Below are positions 30,457 to 30,509 of a stretch of 30,509 bases of DNA, piece by piece. Made by a program: the position numbers and the translations under genes. This stretch comes from an uncultured Candidatus Melainabacteria bacterium (GTDB lineage Bacteria > Cyanobacteriota > Vampirovibrionia > Gastranaerophilales > Gastranaerophilaceae), in assembly GCA_934747335.1 (NCBI GenBank), contig CAKVGS010000024.1:1-30509 (forward strand). The letters are read 5' to 3'. Numbering within the stretch: the stretch's first letter is position 1; the number at the start of each line of letters is the position of its first letter. The notes beneath the pieces were generated by a model that was given only the letters and a program-made list of their open reading frames with translations, was not told where the DNA came from and ran no database searches.

Positions 30457-30509
30457 TCAAAAATCGTCTTCAAATCCTAAAGTTTTTGCCCGAATGTGCC
30501 GTAAATCAT
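30457..30509 (-). CDS. possible C-terminal end of a gene running off the window
   Basis: On the minus strand a frame open to the right edge ends in TGA at 30457-30459 and encodes LRHIRAKTLGFEDDF. The content reads as protein rather than noise, but 16 residues are too few to identify. No terminator follows other than the ycf23 palindrome. Confidence 0.35.
   Translation of the reverse strand, partial: DLRHIRAKTLGFEDDF

Overview
The window is AT-rich DNA and most likely comes from a non-photosynthetic relative of Cyanobacteria (Melainabacteria/Vampirovibrionia, probably a gut Gastranaerophilales-type organism). The evidence is a Ycf23/DUF561 gene (a family best known from cyanobacteria and plastids), a complete minC-minD-minE operon, a DivIVA/ATP-synthase-b-like coiled-coil protein, Gram-negative-style surface-glycan transferases (Stealth, GT9), and large lineage-specific proteins. 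The taxonomic call is an inference; no rRNA is present.

Layout. 1-1.6 kb: end of a SIS-domain protein, then a coiled-coil protein and a small unknown gene on the minus strand. 1.8-12.2 kb: an HD-GYP-type phosphodiesterase, a secreted unknown protein, and a giant 2683-residue protein that combines EF-hand-like, LysM, annexin-like, glycine-rich hydrophobic, Lys/Glu repeat, three FHA-type and C-terminal J-domain regions. Two related intergenic repeats flank the secreted-protein gene. 12.4-13.9 kb: a toxin-antitoxin-like pair, a possible recombinase remnant, and a minus-strand tRNA operon Thr(UGU)-Thr(GGU)-Tyr(GUA) interrupted by odd elements bounded by copies of tRNA ends. 14.0-16.9 kb: a minus-strand operon of glycosyl/phosphoglycosyl transferases. 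17.0-19.9 kb: an XRE regulator with an inverted repeat over its ribosome binding site, a divergent prephenate dehydratase, and a 501-residue protein with a kinase-like N-lobe. 19.9-22.3 kb: minCDE. 22.3-23.6 kb: a phage-like immunity region (CI/S24 repressor divergent from two small genes). 24-27.4 kb: an acyl-CoA synthetase, a family-4 uracil-DNA glycosylase and ribD. 27.4-30.5 kb: tRNA-Arg(CCU) with a tandem 119-bp duplication, a CgeB-like glycosyltransferase, a DegP-like protease without PDZ, and Ycf23.

Housekeeping functions (cell division, DNA repair, riboflavin, phenylalanine, lipid activation, surface glycan) are interleaved with accessory material. The most novel items are the giant multi-domain protein, the short elements nested at tRNA termini at three loci, and the kinase-like protein. 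FHA modules read phosphothreonine, so a link between the kinase-like protein and the FHA protein is conceivable, but nothing in the sequence proves it.
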